From assembly GCF_039655865.1 (NCBI RefSeq), contig NZ_JBBYXL010000010.1:186001-250000 (forward strand): a DNA stretch of 64,000 nt, in the 5' to 3' direction. This DNA comes from Prosthecobacter sp. SYSU 5D2. GTDB taxonomy: Bacteria; Verrucomicrobiota; Verrucomicrobiia; Verrucomicrobiales; Verrucomicrobiaceae. The position numbers and the translations under genes were made by a program. How positions within the stretch are numbered: position 1 is the first letter of the stretch; each line of letters opens with the position of its first letter. The notes below the pieces were generated by a model. The model worked only from the letters and a program-made list of their open reading frames with translations. It was not told where the DNA came from and did not search any database. Of the stretch, positions 53,926 to 62,335 are shown in pieces.

Positions 53926-54708
53926 TCAAGGCGTCTGCGTGTCCGTGAAGCGCCTTTCGATACTTTCGAGACGCAGCCTCATCTGCCGCATCTCATTCAG
54001 CAGTTCCTTCATTTCGCCGTCGTCCCGCTTCAACTCCGGCTCCACAAAGAACCGGGCGAACAAACCCGTCAGCACACCGAACAATCCCACGCCGGTGATC
54101 ATCAGGATCATGGCTACAAACCGGCCCTCCACCGTCACGGGAAAGTGGTCGCCATAGCCCACGGTCGTCATCGTCGTGATCCCCCACCACAGTGCATCCA
54201 TGGGAGATTTGATGTTGGAATTCGGCTCGTTCTCAACGACGAGAATTGAGATCATGGAGAACAACAGAAGCACAATGGCCATGAGCACCGTCGTTCCTGC
54301 CATGCTGCGTGCCCGCTGCTTGTGCAAGTAGCACATGATGGCCCGTGCCGAGCGGAAGGCCCTCAGGATGCGTAAGATCTGGACAATGCGAACCGCCCGT
54401 CCCAGTGAAAAAAGACCGGCAGGGATACAGGACAGCAGATCTATCCAGCCCCATTGCATGAAGGTCGTTTTAGATTCTGCACGGCGAAAGCGGATGGCAA
54501 AGTCACTGAAGAATACCGCGCAGACAACAAGGTCGAGAATGTCCATGAGTTCTCGTACATTGGCTTCCAGCGGAACCAGACGATCAATCAGCAGGGCCAG
54601 AATCGCATAAATGGAAAGCAGCAGAACCAGGGCATCCAGAAAACGCAGGCGGGGTGGATTCATAGTAGGTGAAGCTGGAGGGTTGGACTGAATTTTGTTA
54701 GCGTTCAA
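53926..54708 (-). CDS. Voltage-gated-type potassium channel
   Basis: A 260-residue inner-membrane ion channel with six segments. Segments 1-3 lie at about residues 24-105. The S4 voltage sensor GRAVRIVQILRILRAFRSARA (about 103-123) has an Arg at nearly every third position. The pore helix and filter TTVGYGD lie near 184-190, with S5 and S6 around it. A C-terminal coiled coil (KELLNEMRQMRLRLESIERR) probably holds the tetramer together. The filter is that of potassium channels. There is an in-frame ATG at residue 16. It is a single gene upstream of the DUF1080 gene. Confidence 0.93.
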   Translation of the reverse strand: MNANKIQSNPPASPTMNPPRLRFLDALVLLLSIYAILALLIDRLVPLEANVRELMDILDLVVCAVFFSDFAIRFRRAESKTTFMQWGWIDLLSCIPAGLFSLGRAVRIVQILRILRAFRSARAIMCYLHKQRARSMAGTTVLMAIVLLLFSMISILVVENEPNSNIKSPMDALWWGITTMTTVGYGDHFPVTVEGRFVAMILMITGVGLFGVLTGLFARFFVEPELKRDDGEMKELLNEMRQMRLRLESIERRFTDTQTP

Positions 54709-54846
54709 AAAAGCAGGTTTAGCGAGACAAGGACAAGGGCCGCACTTGCGTTATATCAGAGGCGTATCATTTTTCCACCTTCAGGGGTCGTCCGCCTTTG
54801 TCTATCTGTCCGGGCGCATCAATTGCACAAACGATCGTTCTTTCTC

Positions 54847-57027
54847 ATGCGCACCCTTCTTTGCCTGTTCCTGCTTGCACTCCCTGTAGCCGCCGCTCCC
54901 ACCAAATCGGTGGAGGAAATCGCGGCGGAGATCAAGCCCTCGGTGGTGAAGGTCATGCAGGTGGGAAGAGACGGCATGGACGGGTTGGGGGCGGGATTTG
55001 TCGTCAGTGAGGACGGCCTCATCGCCACCAACATGCATGTCATTGGCGAAGCGCGCCGTCTAGAAGTGGAAATGGCCAATGGCGACAAACACGAAGTCGT
55101 CGAAGTCACCGCCACCGATGCCCATTGGGATCTGGCGCTGCTTCGAGTGGCCAAAAAGGGCCTCAAACCGCTGCCCCTGGCCGATAGCGAAACCATCCGT
55201 CAGGGCCAGCCCATCGTTGCCATGGGAAATCCGGCGGGCCTCGCCTTCAGCGTCGTGGACGGTGTCGTGTCCGAGTATCCGGACGTGGTCAACGACATCA
55301 CCATGATCCGCCTGGCCGTGCCCATTGAAAAAGGCAACAGCGGCGGCCCGTTGCTGGACCGTCAGGGGCAGGTGCTAGGCATCCTGACCCTCAAGTCCGC
55401 CCGCACGGAGAATCTGGGTTTTGCCATGCCAGTGAATGAGCTGAAGCGGCTCATTGAAAAACCCAACCCCGTGCCCATGTCCCGCTGGCTGACCATTGGG
55501 GTATTGAACCCCAAGCTCTGGAAGCCTCTGCTCGGCGCCCGCTGGACGCAGCACGCGGGCATCATCAAGGCCGCCACGCCGGGTGCTGGATTCGGCGGCC
55601 GCTCTCTCTGCCTCTGGTCACCGGAGACGCCGGCGGAGACGTTTGAGGTGGCTGTGAATGTGAAGATGGAGGAGGAATCTGGCGCTGCCGGGCTGGTCTT
55701 TTGCTCCGATGGTGGCGACGCGCATTACGGTTTTTACCCCTCCGCAGGCAAGCTCCGGCTGACCCGCTTCGAAGGGGCGGATGTGTACTCCTGGACCATC
55801 CTGGCCGATGTCGCCACGGAGGCCTATCGCCCCAACGACTGGAACCACCTGCGGGTGCGCGTGGACCCGGAGCAGATCACCTGCTGGGTGAACGGCCAGC
55901 GGGTGCTGGTGCAGGACGATGACGGCCTGCGTGGTGGCAAGGCGGGGCTATGCAAATTCCGCAACACGGTGGCCGAATTTCGCGGCTTCCGCGTCGGGAC
56001 CGACCTCGCAGAGAAACCTGTTCCCAAAGCCCTCGCCGCTAGCATTCAGTCTGCCATGGATGCCTTTACCCAAAAGGGTGCGGCTAAAAAAGACACCCTC
56101 AAGCAACTGGTGGAGAAGCCCGCCGCCAGCCGCCGCCTCCTGGTGGAAAAACGCCGCCAGCTGGAGCAGGAAGCCACCGCCCTGCGCGAGCTGGAGCAGG
56201 ACCTCCACCGCCACGCAGTGACCCAGGAACTGGCTGCCGAACTGGCCAAACCGGAAGACAAAATTGACCTCATCCGCGCCACCCTTTTGCTGGCCCGGCA
56301 TGACAACCCCGAAGTGGAAATCGGCCAGTATTTGCAAAGCTTCGCCCGCATGGTGGACGACCTGAAAAAGGACCCCGAAATCATCAAAGGCACCTTGCCC
56401 GCTGTGAAGCGGCTGAACCGCTACCTCTTTGAAGAAGGCGGCTTCCACGGCAGCCGGCATGATTACAGCAGCAAGTCCAACAGTTACATGAATGAGCTGC
56501 TGGACGACCGCGAAGGCCTGCCCATCACCCTTTCCGTTCTCTACATCGAGCTCGCATCACGCCTCGGCGTGAAAGGCGTGCATGGCATCCCCCTGCCCGG
56601 AAAATTCATGGTCGGTTATCGTGAAGGCCCGGAGGGCGAGCTGATGCTGGTGGATGTCTTCGAGCGTGGCAAAACCGTCTCTGTCATGCAGGCCGCCATG
56701 GAGCTGACCGAGCGGGGCGAGTTTGCCGAAGAATCCCTCGAGCCCTCCAGCAAACGCTCCATCATCCTGCGCATGCTGAACAACCTGCTCAGCACCACCC
56801 TGGACGATGCCACCGCCATCAAGGACACCATGCCTTACCTGGACCTCTCCATCGCCCTGGACCCGGACGCCGCCGTGCAGCGCATCAACCGCGCCCGCAT
56901 GAAAGAGCGCCTTGGCCAGCGGCAGGAAGCGGCCGAAGACGTCCGCTGGCTCACCGAGCACTTCCCCGAAGACGGCCCTGGTGAAATCCGCAGCCAGCTC
57001 ATGCAGTGGCTGGAGTCTTTGGAGTGA
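54847..57027 (+). CDS. Trypsin-like protease / concanavalin-like / SirB1 fusion
   Basis: An exported protein of 726 residues with a three-part architecture. After a signal peptide (LLCLFLLALPVAAAP) comes a trypsin-like domain (20-205) with the triad His in TNMHVIG (near 63), Asp in HWDLALLRV (near 95) and Ser in GNSGGP (near 166). No PDZ domain follows; instead residues 215-385 form a jelly-roll with ETFEVAVNVKMEEESGAAGLVF and WNHLRVRVDPEQITCWVNGQRV, like DUF1080 domains. A coiled-coil stretch (405-460) leads to a SirB1/transglutaminase-like domain and TPR-like end (470-726; YSSKSNSYMNELLDDREGLPITLSVLYIELASRLGVKGVHGIPLPGKFMV). The ATG at 54847 gives a clean signal peptide. Confidence 0.88.
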   Translation: MRTLLCLFLLALPVAAAPTKSVEEIAAEIKPSVVKVMQVGRDGMDGLGAGFVVSEDGLIATNMHVIGEARRLEVEMANGDKHEVVEVTATDAHWDLALLRVAKKGLKPLPLADSETIRQGQPIVAMGNPAGLAFSVVDGVVSEYPDVVNDITMIRLAVPIEKGNSGGPLLDRQGQVLGILTLKSARTENLGFAMPVNELKRLIEKPNPVPMSRWLTIGVLNPKLWKPLLGARWTQHAGIIKAATPGAGFGGRSLCLWSPETPAETFEVAVNVKMEEESGAAGLVFCSDGGDAHYGFYPSAGKLRLTRFEGADVYSWTILADVATEAYRPNDWNHLRVRVDPEQITCWVNGQRVLVQDDDGLRGGKAGLCKFRNTVAEFRGFRVGTDLAEKPVPKALAASIQSAMDAFTQKGAAKKDTLKQLVEKPAASRRLLVEKRRQLEQEATALRELEQDLHRHAVTQELAAELAKPEDKIDLIRATLLLARHDNPEVEIGQYLQSFARMVDDLKKDPEIIKGTLPAVKRLNRYLFEEGGFHGSRHDYSSKSNSYMNELLDDREGLPITLSVLYIELASRLGVKGVHGIPLPGKFMVGYREGPEGELMLVDVFERGKTVSVMQAAMELTERGEFAEESLEPSSKRSIILRMLNNLLSTTLDDATAIKDTMPYLDLSIALDPDAAVQRINRARMKERLGQRQEAAEDVRWLTEHFPEDGPGEIRSQLMQWLESLE

Positions 57028-57190
57028 GAGGGCGAGCTCTAAGCATGCAAAGCATTCTTGGTGGCCCAAGGTTGTCAGGTCGGTTCATATCCCCTTAGCT
57101 CGTAAAAAAGTAGTGACCGTGGCGTCAGATTTGTCTTTATTTCTTCCCTAGATCCAGCAAGGCAGTTAAAAGCTGATAAGTTTTATCGCC

Positions 57191-58447
57191 ATGAATACAA
57201 ACTGCATGACTCCTCTTCTCCGCACGATGCTGTCTGGGATGATGGTGCTGTGCCTCCTGCCTGCTCTTCTTGCTGCCCAGACTGCCGCCCGTGTGTGGAC
57301 TAACCAGGAGGGCCGCAGTGTCACGGCTGCTTTGGTGGGGGTGGCGGGAACCCACGTGGTCATTCAGCTTGCCGATGGCACCCGCAGCAATGTTCCTGTG
57401 GACACACTTTCAGCGGCGGATCAGGCTTTTCTTAAGTCACTCCAGATTGGCACTCCTGCTCCCGCAGGCTCAGTGCCTCTTCCTGCCCCAGGTGCGCTGA
57501 CCTGGCCTAAAGACATCCTGACGGTGGACCCAAAATCCATCGTGGTCAGGGAAGGGCTCCAGGACAAGGCGAACAACCGGTATCACTACGAGACGGAAAG
57601 TTTTGAGTTCATTTCCACTGCGCCGCTGGCAGGCTCGGTCATGGCTGATGTGGCGGCCGATTTCATCCTGACGCAGAAGTTTTTCATTGTTCAGCCTTGG
57701 GACTGGACGCCCCGGCCTAAAAGCGGCAACCTCTTTATCGTCCTCATGGCCGAGACGGATGAAGACTACATCGCCCTGGGGGGCAAGGACGGCAATGCGT
57801 CCGAGATGGTCAACGACAGCTGTCTCATCCGGTTCCGCGCCCTGGGCCTAAAAAAGGTGGGGGCCCGTTATCAGTATGACTCCCGGGAGAAGGAGCCGGG
57901 CCGCGTCACCAGCATTGTGGCTTATGGAATGCTGAGCGATGTCGGCGGCTGGCTCCAGTCCTGGACCTCTCTTGGGATGACCAATTTTGTGCGCTTCGTC
58001 GCCTATCAAAACAATGGCAGCATCCGCTTTTCGGATCTGGGGGCGTCTGTGCGCAAGGCGGTGAAAGAGGCGGCTGAGAAAAACAAAATTTATCCTGATC
58101 TGAACCGCATGCTGAAATACATGCGCCCGTCCAAGGAAGCACGGGGGACGGATACCCGTTCAAGGCTGGAGCAGCAGATGGACGGATACCTGCTGAATTA
58201 TTACTTCGGTTTCCTGGATGGTGACGGCAGTGGCGCGGCGTTGCATCAATACTACCGCAATGTGTTCGCACGTTCCAAAAGAAGCCGCTCGCCCGATGCG
58301 GCAGCAGCCATGCTTGCTGCCAGCGGAATGGAAAAGGCTTCCCCGGAGGATATGCTGGACAAAATCCTGGCCGGTCGTGACGATGCCATCCTGGGGGCTG
58401 AAATGACGGAGAAATTCAAAAGCATCGGCATCCGCTTCGACCCGTGA
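57191..58447 (+). CDS. Exported SHD1-domain protein of unknown function
   Basis: A 418-residue protein with a signal peptide (MLSGMMVLCLLPALLAAQT) and an SHD1-like domain (about 33-85, RVWTNQEGRSVTAALVGVAGTHVVIQLADGTRSNVPVDTLSAADQAFL). The 330-residue remainder has no family I recognise. It includes RYHYETESFEFISTAPLAGSVMADVAADF, a strand-rich middle and a helical C-terminus with a FLDGDGSGAALHQYY segment. The SHD1 module is the same type as in the DUF1549/DUF1553 protein at 12626-14851 and in many secreted verrucomicrobial proteins, where it may bind a surface partner. Confidence 0.7.
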   Translation: MNTNCMTPLLRTMLSGMMVLCLLPALLAAQTAARVWTNQEGRSVTAALVGVAGTHVVIQLADGTRSNVPVDTLSAADQAFLKSLQIGTPAPAGSVPLPAPGALTWPKDILTVDPKSIVVREGLQDKANNRYHYETESFEFISTAPLAGSVMADVAADFILTQKFFIVQPWDWTPRPKSGNLFIVLMAETDEDYIALGGKDGNASEMVNDSCLIRFRALGLKKVGARYQYDSREKEPGRVTSIVAYGMLSDVGGWLQSWTSLGMTNFVRFVAYQNNGSIRFSDLGASVRKAVKEAAEKNKIYPDLNRMLKYMRPSKEARGTDTRSRLEQQMDGYLLNYYFGFLDGDGSGAALHQYYRNVFARSKRSRSPDAAAAMLAASGMEKASPEDMLDKILAGRDDAILGAEMTEKFKSIGIRFDP

Positions 58448-58542
58448 GCAGCAGGGAGGCACCCCCTATGGCGGTCATCTGTCCTGCTCAGCCATTACTT
58501 CATCTTGACGCCATGCGCCTGCATGGCACGTAACGGTTGTTC

Positions 58543-59829
58543 ATGAAGATCATTCGCCACACCGACCCCACCTGGCAGGAGACCGCTGCCGCCCTGAACC
58601 GCCGTGCTGAGGCGAGTGATGCTGTGCAGGAGGTCGTGTCCGGGGTGATCAAAGAGGTGCGCAGCCGGGGCAATGCTGCGGTTCTGGACTTCACCGAGCG
58701 TTTTGACGGGGTCCGCCTGACGCCGGAAAGCCTGGCCATCTCCCCGGATGAGCTGGCCGGGGCCTGGAATGTGACGGACGCTAAGCTGAAGGACGCGCTC
58801 ATTGCCTCCCATCGAAACGTGTACTCCTTTGCCAAAAAAAGCCTCCGCCAAAACTGGTCCGGCAGCAATGAGCAGGGGGCGGAGGTGGGAGAGGTTTATC
58901 ACCCTTTTGAGCGTGTAGGCTGCTACGTGCCGGGCGGCTCCGCGCCCTTGGTTTCCACGGCCATCATGACTGTCACGCTGGCCTCCGCCGCTGGAGTGCC
59001 GGAGATCGTCGTCTGCACACCCTGTGGCAAGGATGGCCAGGTGAATCCCGGCCTGCTGGCCGCGCTGAAGCTGGCTGGTGCCACGGAGGTGTATAAAATC
59101 GGCGGTGCCCAGGCCATCGCCGCCATGGCTTATGGCACGGAGACCATCCGCCCGGTGACCAAGATCTTCGGCCCGGGCAACAGCTATGTCGTGGAGGCCA
59201 AACGCCAGGCTTTTGGCGTCGTTTCCATTGATCTCCTGCCCGGCCCCAGCGAGGTGCTGATCCTGGCGGACAAGTCCGGCAATCCTTCCTTCATCGCCGC
59301 TGACATCCTGGCCCAGGCCGAGCATGGCAAGGACAGCCAGGCCGGGTTCATCACCGATGATGCCGGCCTGCTGGAAAAGGTGGCTGCCGAGGTGGACCGC
59401 CAGTGCGCCAAGCTGAGCCGCCAGGAGCAATTGAAACCTGTTTTGGACAAAGGCGTCTTCCTCCTCCTGGCCCCCACGATGGAGGAAGGGGCCGCTTTGG
59501 TGAATGCCTATGCGCCGGAGCACTTAACTCTCATCACTGAGCGGGAAGGGGACATCTTGCCCCTCATCCGCACCGCCGGGGCCATCTTCCTGGGCAATGA
59601 CTCCCCTGTGGCTGTGGGGGATTTCCTAGCCGGTCCCAGCCATACCCTGCCCACGGGCGGTGCGGGCAAATCTTTCCCCGGCCTCACCGTGGACATGTTC
59701 CAGCGCCGCACCAGCATCATCCGCCTGGACAAAGCCAGCGTCACCCAGTCCGAGCCCATCGTGCGTGCCTTTGCCGCTGTCGAAGGTCTGGATGCCCATG
59801 GTGAATCCGTGGCGATTCGGGCGCGGTAG
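58543..59829 (+). CDS. hisD: Histidinol dehydrogenase
   Basis: Last enzyme of histidine synthesis: oxidises L-histidinol to histidine with two NAD+, zinc-dependent. 428 residues. Motifs: NAAVLDFTERFDGV, GEVYHPFERVGCYVPGGSAPLVSTAIMTVTLASAAGVPEIVVCTPC, KIGGAQAIAAMAYGTETI, FGPGNSYVVEAKR, LPGPSEVLI, AQAEHGKDSQ (zinc-binding His) and YAPEHLTLIT with the catalytic Glu-His. A start two codons upstream is possible; the ATG at 58543 is chosen. The other his genes are not adjacent. Confidence 0.96.
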   Translation: MKIIRHTDPTWQETAAALNRRAEASDAVQEVVSGVIKEVRSRGNAAVLDFTERFDGVRLTPESLAISPDELAGAWNVTDAKLKDALIASHRNVYSFAKKSLRQNWSGSNEQGAEVGEVYHPFERVGCYVPGGSAPLVSTAIMTVTLASAAGVPEIVVCTPCGKDGQVNPGLLAALKLAGATEVYKIGGAQAIAAMAYGTETIRPVTKIFGPGNSYVVEAKRQAFGVVSIDLLPGPSEVLILADKSGNPSFIAADILAQAEHGKDSQAGFITDDAGLLEKVAAEVDRQCAKLSRQEQLKPVLDKGVFLLLAPTMEEGAALVNAYAPEHLTLITEREGDILPLIRTAGAIFLGNDSPVAVGDFLAGPSHTLPTGGAGKSFPGLTVDMFQRRTSIIRLDKASVTQSEPIVRAFAAVEGLDAHGESVAIRAR

Positions 59830-59830
59830 G

Positions 59831-59984
59831 TACAGTATTCATCACTCTCCGAGTGATGCGATCCAGAGCCAGCGGTACCCTCTTCCAAACCATCCGCCAA
59901 CATCCAAATATGGGCAGTCTGCGAGGGGACAAAAGGGGGGGCTTCGTGCCCAATCCCCTCACTCGGAGAGTGAGGAATACTGTA
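59831..59984. repeat. 154-bp MITE/REP-pair element with 26-bp terminal inverted repeats
   Basis: The left end, TACAGTATTCATCACTCTCC..., and the right end are reverse complements at 25 of 26 positions (59831-59856 and 59959-59984). Each end also contains its own hairpin, TCACTC-tcc-GAGTGA and its inverse. The interior has no gene. It begins two bases after the hisD stop. Confidence 0.8.
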
Positions 59985-60015
59985 CTCTGAGGGATGCAAT
60001 ATCCTCTCAGTACAA
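59982..60015. terminator. Imperfect hairpin between hisD and the convergent gene
   Basis: TGTACTCTGAGG and CCTCTCAGTACA nearly pair around a ten-base loop. The stem overlaps the stop of the minus-strand gene. It could terminate convergent transcripts, but lacks a good T-run. Confidence 0.35.
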
Positions 60016-60459
60016 CAAAATGTTGATCTCGGAATCGGTCAGGAGGGACGTGTCGTGCACGGCCAGGAGATCACCCACCTGCTCCAGGTTTTTCCATTCG
60101 GTTTCAAACTCGGGGATCAGCGGGAAATCCATCTCGGTGGAGGCCACCTCAAAGGGTGTTTCCATCGTCTCCGGCACCGGAGCTATGATCACCATCTGCG
60201 GTGATGTGCCACCCTCTTCCGGCTGATAAACGACGGCGGCTGCGCCCAGCGCAAGTGCAGCGACGGCTGCCCAGGCGAGTCCTGCCGGGACCGGGTCCCT
60301 TTCCTGCCACCAACCTTTGAGCCGGGCCATCCAGCCGCGTTCCTGCGGGGTCTGGCGGGCCAGGCGGACCATGTTTTGGGTGAAATTAGGGCGTGGCTCG
60401 ACCGTCTTGGCCTGGCCAAGCACTTTCCAAAGCGGATCGTTAGGGGTGAGCGGTTCCAT
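60007..60459 (-). CDS. Single-pass membrane protein of unknown function
   Basis: About 150 residues from the ATG at 60459 (MEPLTPNDPLWKVLGQAKTVEPRPNFTQNMVR). It has a cytoplasmic N-terminal segment ending in basic residues, one membrane helix (GLAWAAVAALALGAAAVVYQ, about 80-99) and an acidic outer tail (ETMETPFEVASTEMDFPLIPEFETEWKNLEQVG). This layout is seen in small anti-sigma-like or regulatory membrane proteins that accompany ECF sigma factors in Verrucomicrobiota, but no sigma factor gene is next to it here. An in-frame start eight codons upstream is possible. Confidence 0.6.
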   Translation of the reverse strand: MEPLTPNDPLWKVLGQAKTVEPRPNFTQNMVRLARQTPQERGWMARLKGWWQERDPVPAGLAWAAVAALALGAAAVVYQPEEGGTSPQMVIIAPVPETMETPFEVASTEMDFPLIPEFETEWKNLEQVGDLLAVHDTSLLTDSEINILLY

Positions 60460-60540
60460 AGTCGTTGCAGGGGCATAAAACATCACCCCGGACGGATAGT
60501 TGCGCCAGTGGCAGAAGTTTTCTGATTTTTCTAGCCGGGT

Positions 60541-60894
60541 TTAACCCGGAGGCCAGGTCAGGTCACGGCCAGCCAGCAGGTGAACGTGCAGATGCGGCAC
60601 TGTCTCGCCCCCGTCACGGCCGTGATTGATCACCAGCCGGAAGCCTTTGCTGCGGTCTTTGACGCCCAGCTTTTCGGCGATTTTTCCTGCGGCCAGCAGC
60701 AGGGCGCCCAGGGTGGCCTGGTCTTCCGCCTCCGCCTCTCCCACACGAGGAATGACTTTCTTCGGCACGATCAGCACATGGATGGGTGCCTGTGGAGCGA
60801 TGTCGTTGAAGGCGGCCACCAGGTCGTCTTCATACACCAGCGGGGCCGGGATCTCGCGGTCCACGATCTTTTGGAAAATGGTTTTTTCGGACAT
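60541..60894 (-). CDS. HIT family nucleotide-binding hydrolase
   Basis: A 117-residue cytoplasmic protein of the histidine triad family (HinT-like), hydrolysing purine nucleoside phosphoramidates or related nucleotides. The opening EKTIFQKIVDREIPAPLVYEDDLVAAFNDIAPQAPIHVLIVPKKVI and the closing GETVPHLHVHLLAGR with the H-x-H-x-H triad are typical. The ATG at 60894 gives the usual HinT length; the longer frame to 61095 runs through the NrdR gene in another phase and is rejected. Confidence 0.94.
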   Translation of the reverse strand: MSEKTIFQKIVDREIPAPLVYEDDLVAAFNDIAPQAPIHVLIVPKKVIPRVGEAEAEDQATLGALLLAAGKIAEKLGVKDRSKGFRLVINHGRDGGETVPHLHVHLLAGRDLTWPPG

Positions 60895-60961
60895 GCGGCA
60901 AAGTGGTGCGGGCACTCCTGCCTGCAAGGGAAAGGTGGATGCTCCCGCTCGGGGTGAGGCG

Positions 60962-61450
60962 TCAATGAAACAGCTCTTCCTGGCTGGTATCCCGCCCTCG
61001 GCGGCTGTCCAGTGACTTGATCTCATCAATGAATTCACCCACATCTTCAAACTGGCGATAAACGGAGGCATATCGCACATAGGCCACGTGATCAATGGCC
61101 TCCAGGCGGCGCATCACCTTGGCGCCGATGACGGTGGAGGGGATCTCCCGGTAGCCTTCTTCCTCCAGCTCATTGGCGATGTCATCCGCTAGCTGCTCCA
61201 GCTGCTCCATCTTGACCGGGCGTTTTTCACAGGCCTTGCGCAGGCCGGACATCAGCTTTTCCCGGTCGAAGCTCTGGCGCGCGCCATTGCGCTTCACCAC
61301 CCGCAACTCTTCACGCTCCACGATTTCATAGGTCGTGAAACGGAAGCTGCATTTCATGCACTCGCGGCGGCGACGGATGGCGTGGCCCTCGCGTGCTTCG
61401 CGGGAGTCAATGACCTTGTCTTGGGAGCTACCGCATTTGGGACAGCGCAT
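60962..61450 (-). CDS. nrdR: Transcriptional repressor NrdR
   Basis: Represses ribonucleotide reductase genes according to ATP/dATP level. The 162 residues show the zinc ribbon MRCPKCGSSQDKVIDSREAREGHAIRRRRECMKCSFRFTTYE (CxxC near 3-6 and 31-34) and the ATP-cone (LRVVKRNGARQSFDREKLMSGLRKACEKRPV ... VYRQFEDVGEF). The length is standard. It lies between the rhomboid-like and HIT genes, all in the same direction with short gaps, so they may be cotranscribed. No NrdR box was identified within the window. Confidence 0.96.
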   Translation of the reverse strand: MRCPKCGSSQDKVIDSREAREGHAIRRRRECMKCSFRFTTYEIVEREELRVVKRNGARQSFDREKLMSGLRKACEKRPVKMEQLEQLADDIANELEEEGYREIPSTVIGAKVMRRLEAIDHVAYVRYASVYRQFEDVGEFIDEIKSLDSRRGRDTSQEELFH

Positions 61451-61505
61451 AGGAGGGGCCTATAAGGTGCCATCTTGCAACCACTTGGCAAGAGCGGCCT
61501 GCCTC

Positions 61506-62279
61506 TCAGCTTGATTTTCGGCAGGATGAGCAGATTTCGTCCCCATCATCCGTCACCCGGAAGTTCAGCGTGCGGTCATCCACCTCGGTTTTCCCGCAGA
61601 CTTTGCACTGGTGGAAAAAGGCCGCTCCCGCTGTTGCCTCCGCAAAACGCGCCTTGCGGTTCCCGGTCTTCGCCGCCTGGAGCTGGCCTTTGACAAAGTC
61701 CGGCCCGAAGGTGACAGCGTAGTTAAGCAGGGCGAAAAACATGGGGATCAGGGCCATGGGATTGAGAAGTACCGAAAGTCCCAGCATCACGGCCGTGAAG
61801 ATGGCCACCCATTTGATCTTCACCGGCAGGATGAAAAACAGCAGGATTTCCTCATTCGGATAAATTGAGGCAAAGGCAAAAAGGGCCGTCAGATAAAGCC
61901 ACATCGCTGTGGGTTCATAGCCAAAAAACACCGCGCCAATGGCCAGTGAAATCATGCCGCCGATGACATACAAATTCACCCGGAAGGCTCCCCACGCCTC
62001 ATCCAGCCCCCGTCCAAGCCACATCATGAACAGGGCCCCGATGACCGCAAAAAGCATCGTGCTGCTGGGAATGAAAATGTACGTGAAAAGCCGCCACACC
62101 TGCCCTTGCAACACCAGGTCCGGCCGCATCCGGAGAAATTCCTCATAGGGTTCCCGGGCATTGACGTCCAGAAACATGAAAATCAGCAGCGTAAAAAGCT
62201 GCAGGATGGCAATGGCCTGCAGGATGCCTGGGATGGCAAAACGGCCCAGTTTGGATTCAAGTCGGTCAATCAGTGGCAT
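61506..62279 (-). CDS. Rhomboid-like membrane protein with C-terminal zinc ribbon
   Basis: A 257-residue polytopic protein with six hydrophobic segments between about 15 and 190. RPDLVLQGQVWRLFTYIFIP and MMWLGRGLDEAWGAFRVNLYVIGGM match the L1 loop and segments 2-3 of rhomboid proteases. The catalytic GxSG of segment 4 is missing (the region reads EPTAMWLYLTALFAFASIYP), and no His follows in segment 6, so it is probably proteolytically inactive. The C-terminus carries a zinc ribbon-like tail, CKVCGK...CSSCRK, with two CxxC pairs. The function is unknown; inactive rhomboids may hold or sort membrane proteins. Confidence 0.78.
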   Translation of the reverse strand: MPLIDRLESKLGRFAIPGILQAIAILQLFTLLIFMFLDVNAREPYEEFLRMRPDLVLQGQVWRLFTYIFIPSSTMLFAVIGALFMMWLGRGLDEAWGAFRVNLYVIGGMISLAIGAVFFGYEPTAMWLYLTALFAFASIYPNEEILLFFILPVKIKWVAIFTAVMLGLSVLLNPMALIPMFFALLNYAVTFGPDFVKGQLQAAKTGNRKARFAEATAGAAFFHQCKVCGKTEVDDRTLNFRVTDDGDEICSSCRKSS

Positions 62280-62335
62280 GTGGGGAATCCTATACGTCTA
62301 GCACCACCCAGCTGCGAATGCGAAAGCGGATTTCT

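Noticed and set aside
57028-57190. Possible tRNA or small RNA between the protease fusion and the SHD1 gene
   Set aside because: No cloverleaf or terminator was found; the gap appears to hold only a promoter region.
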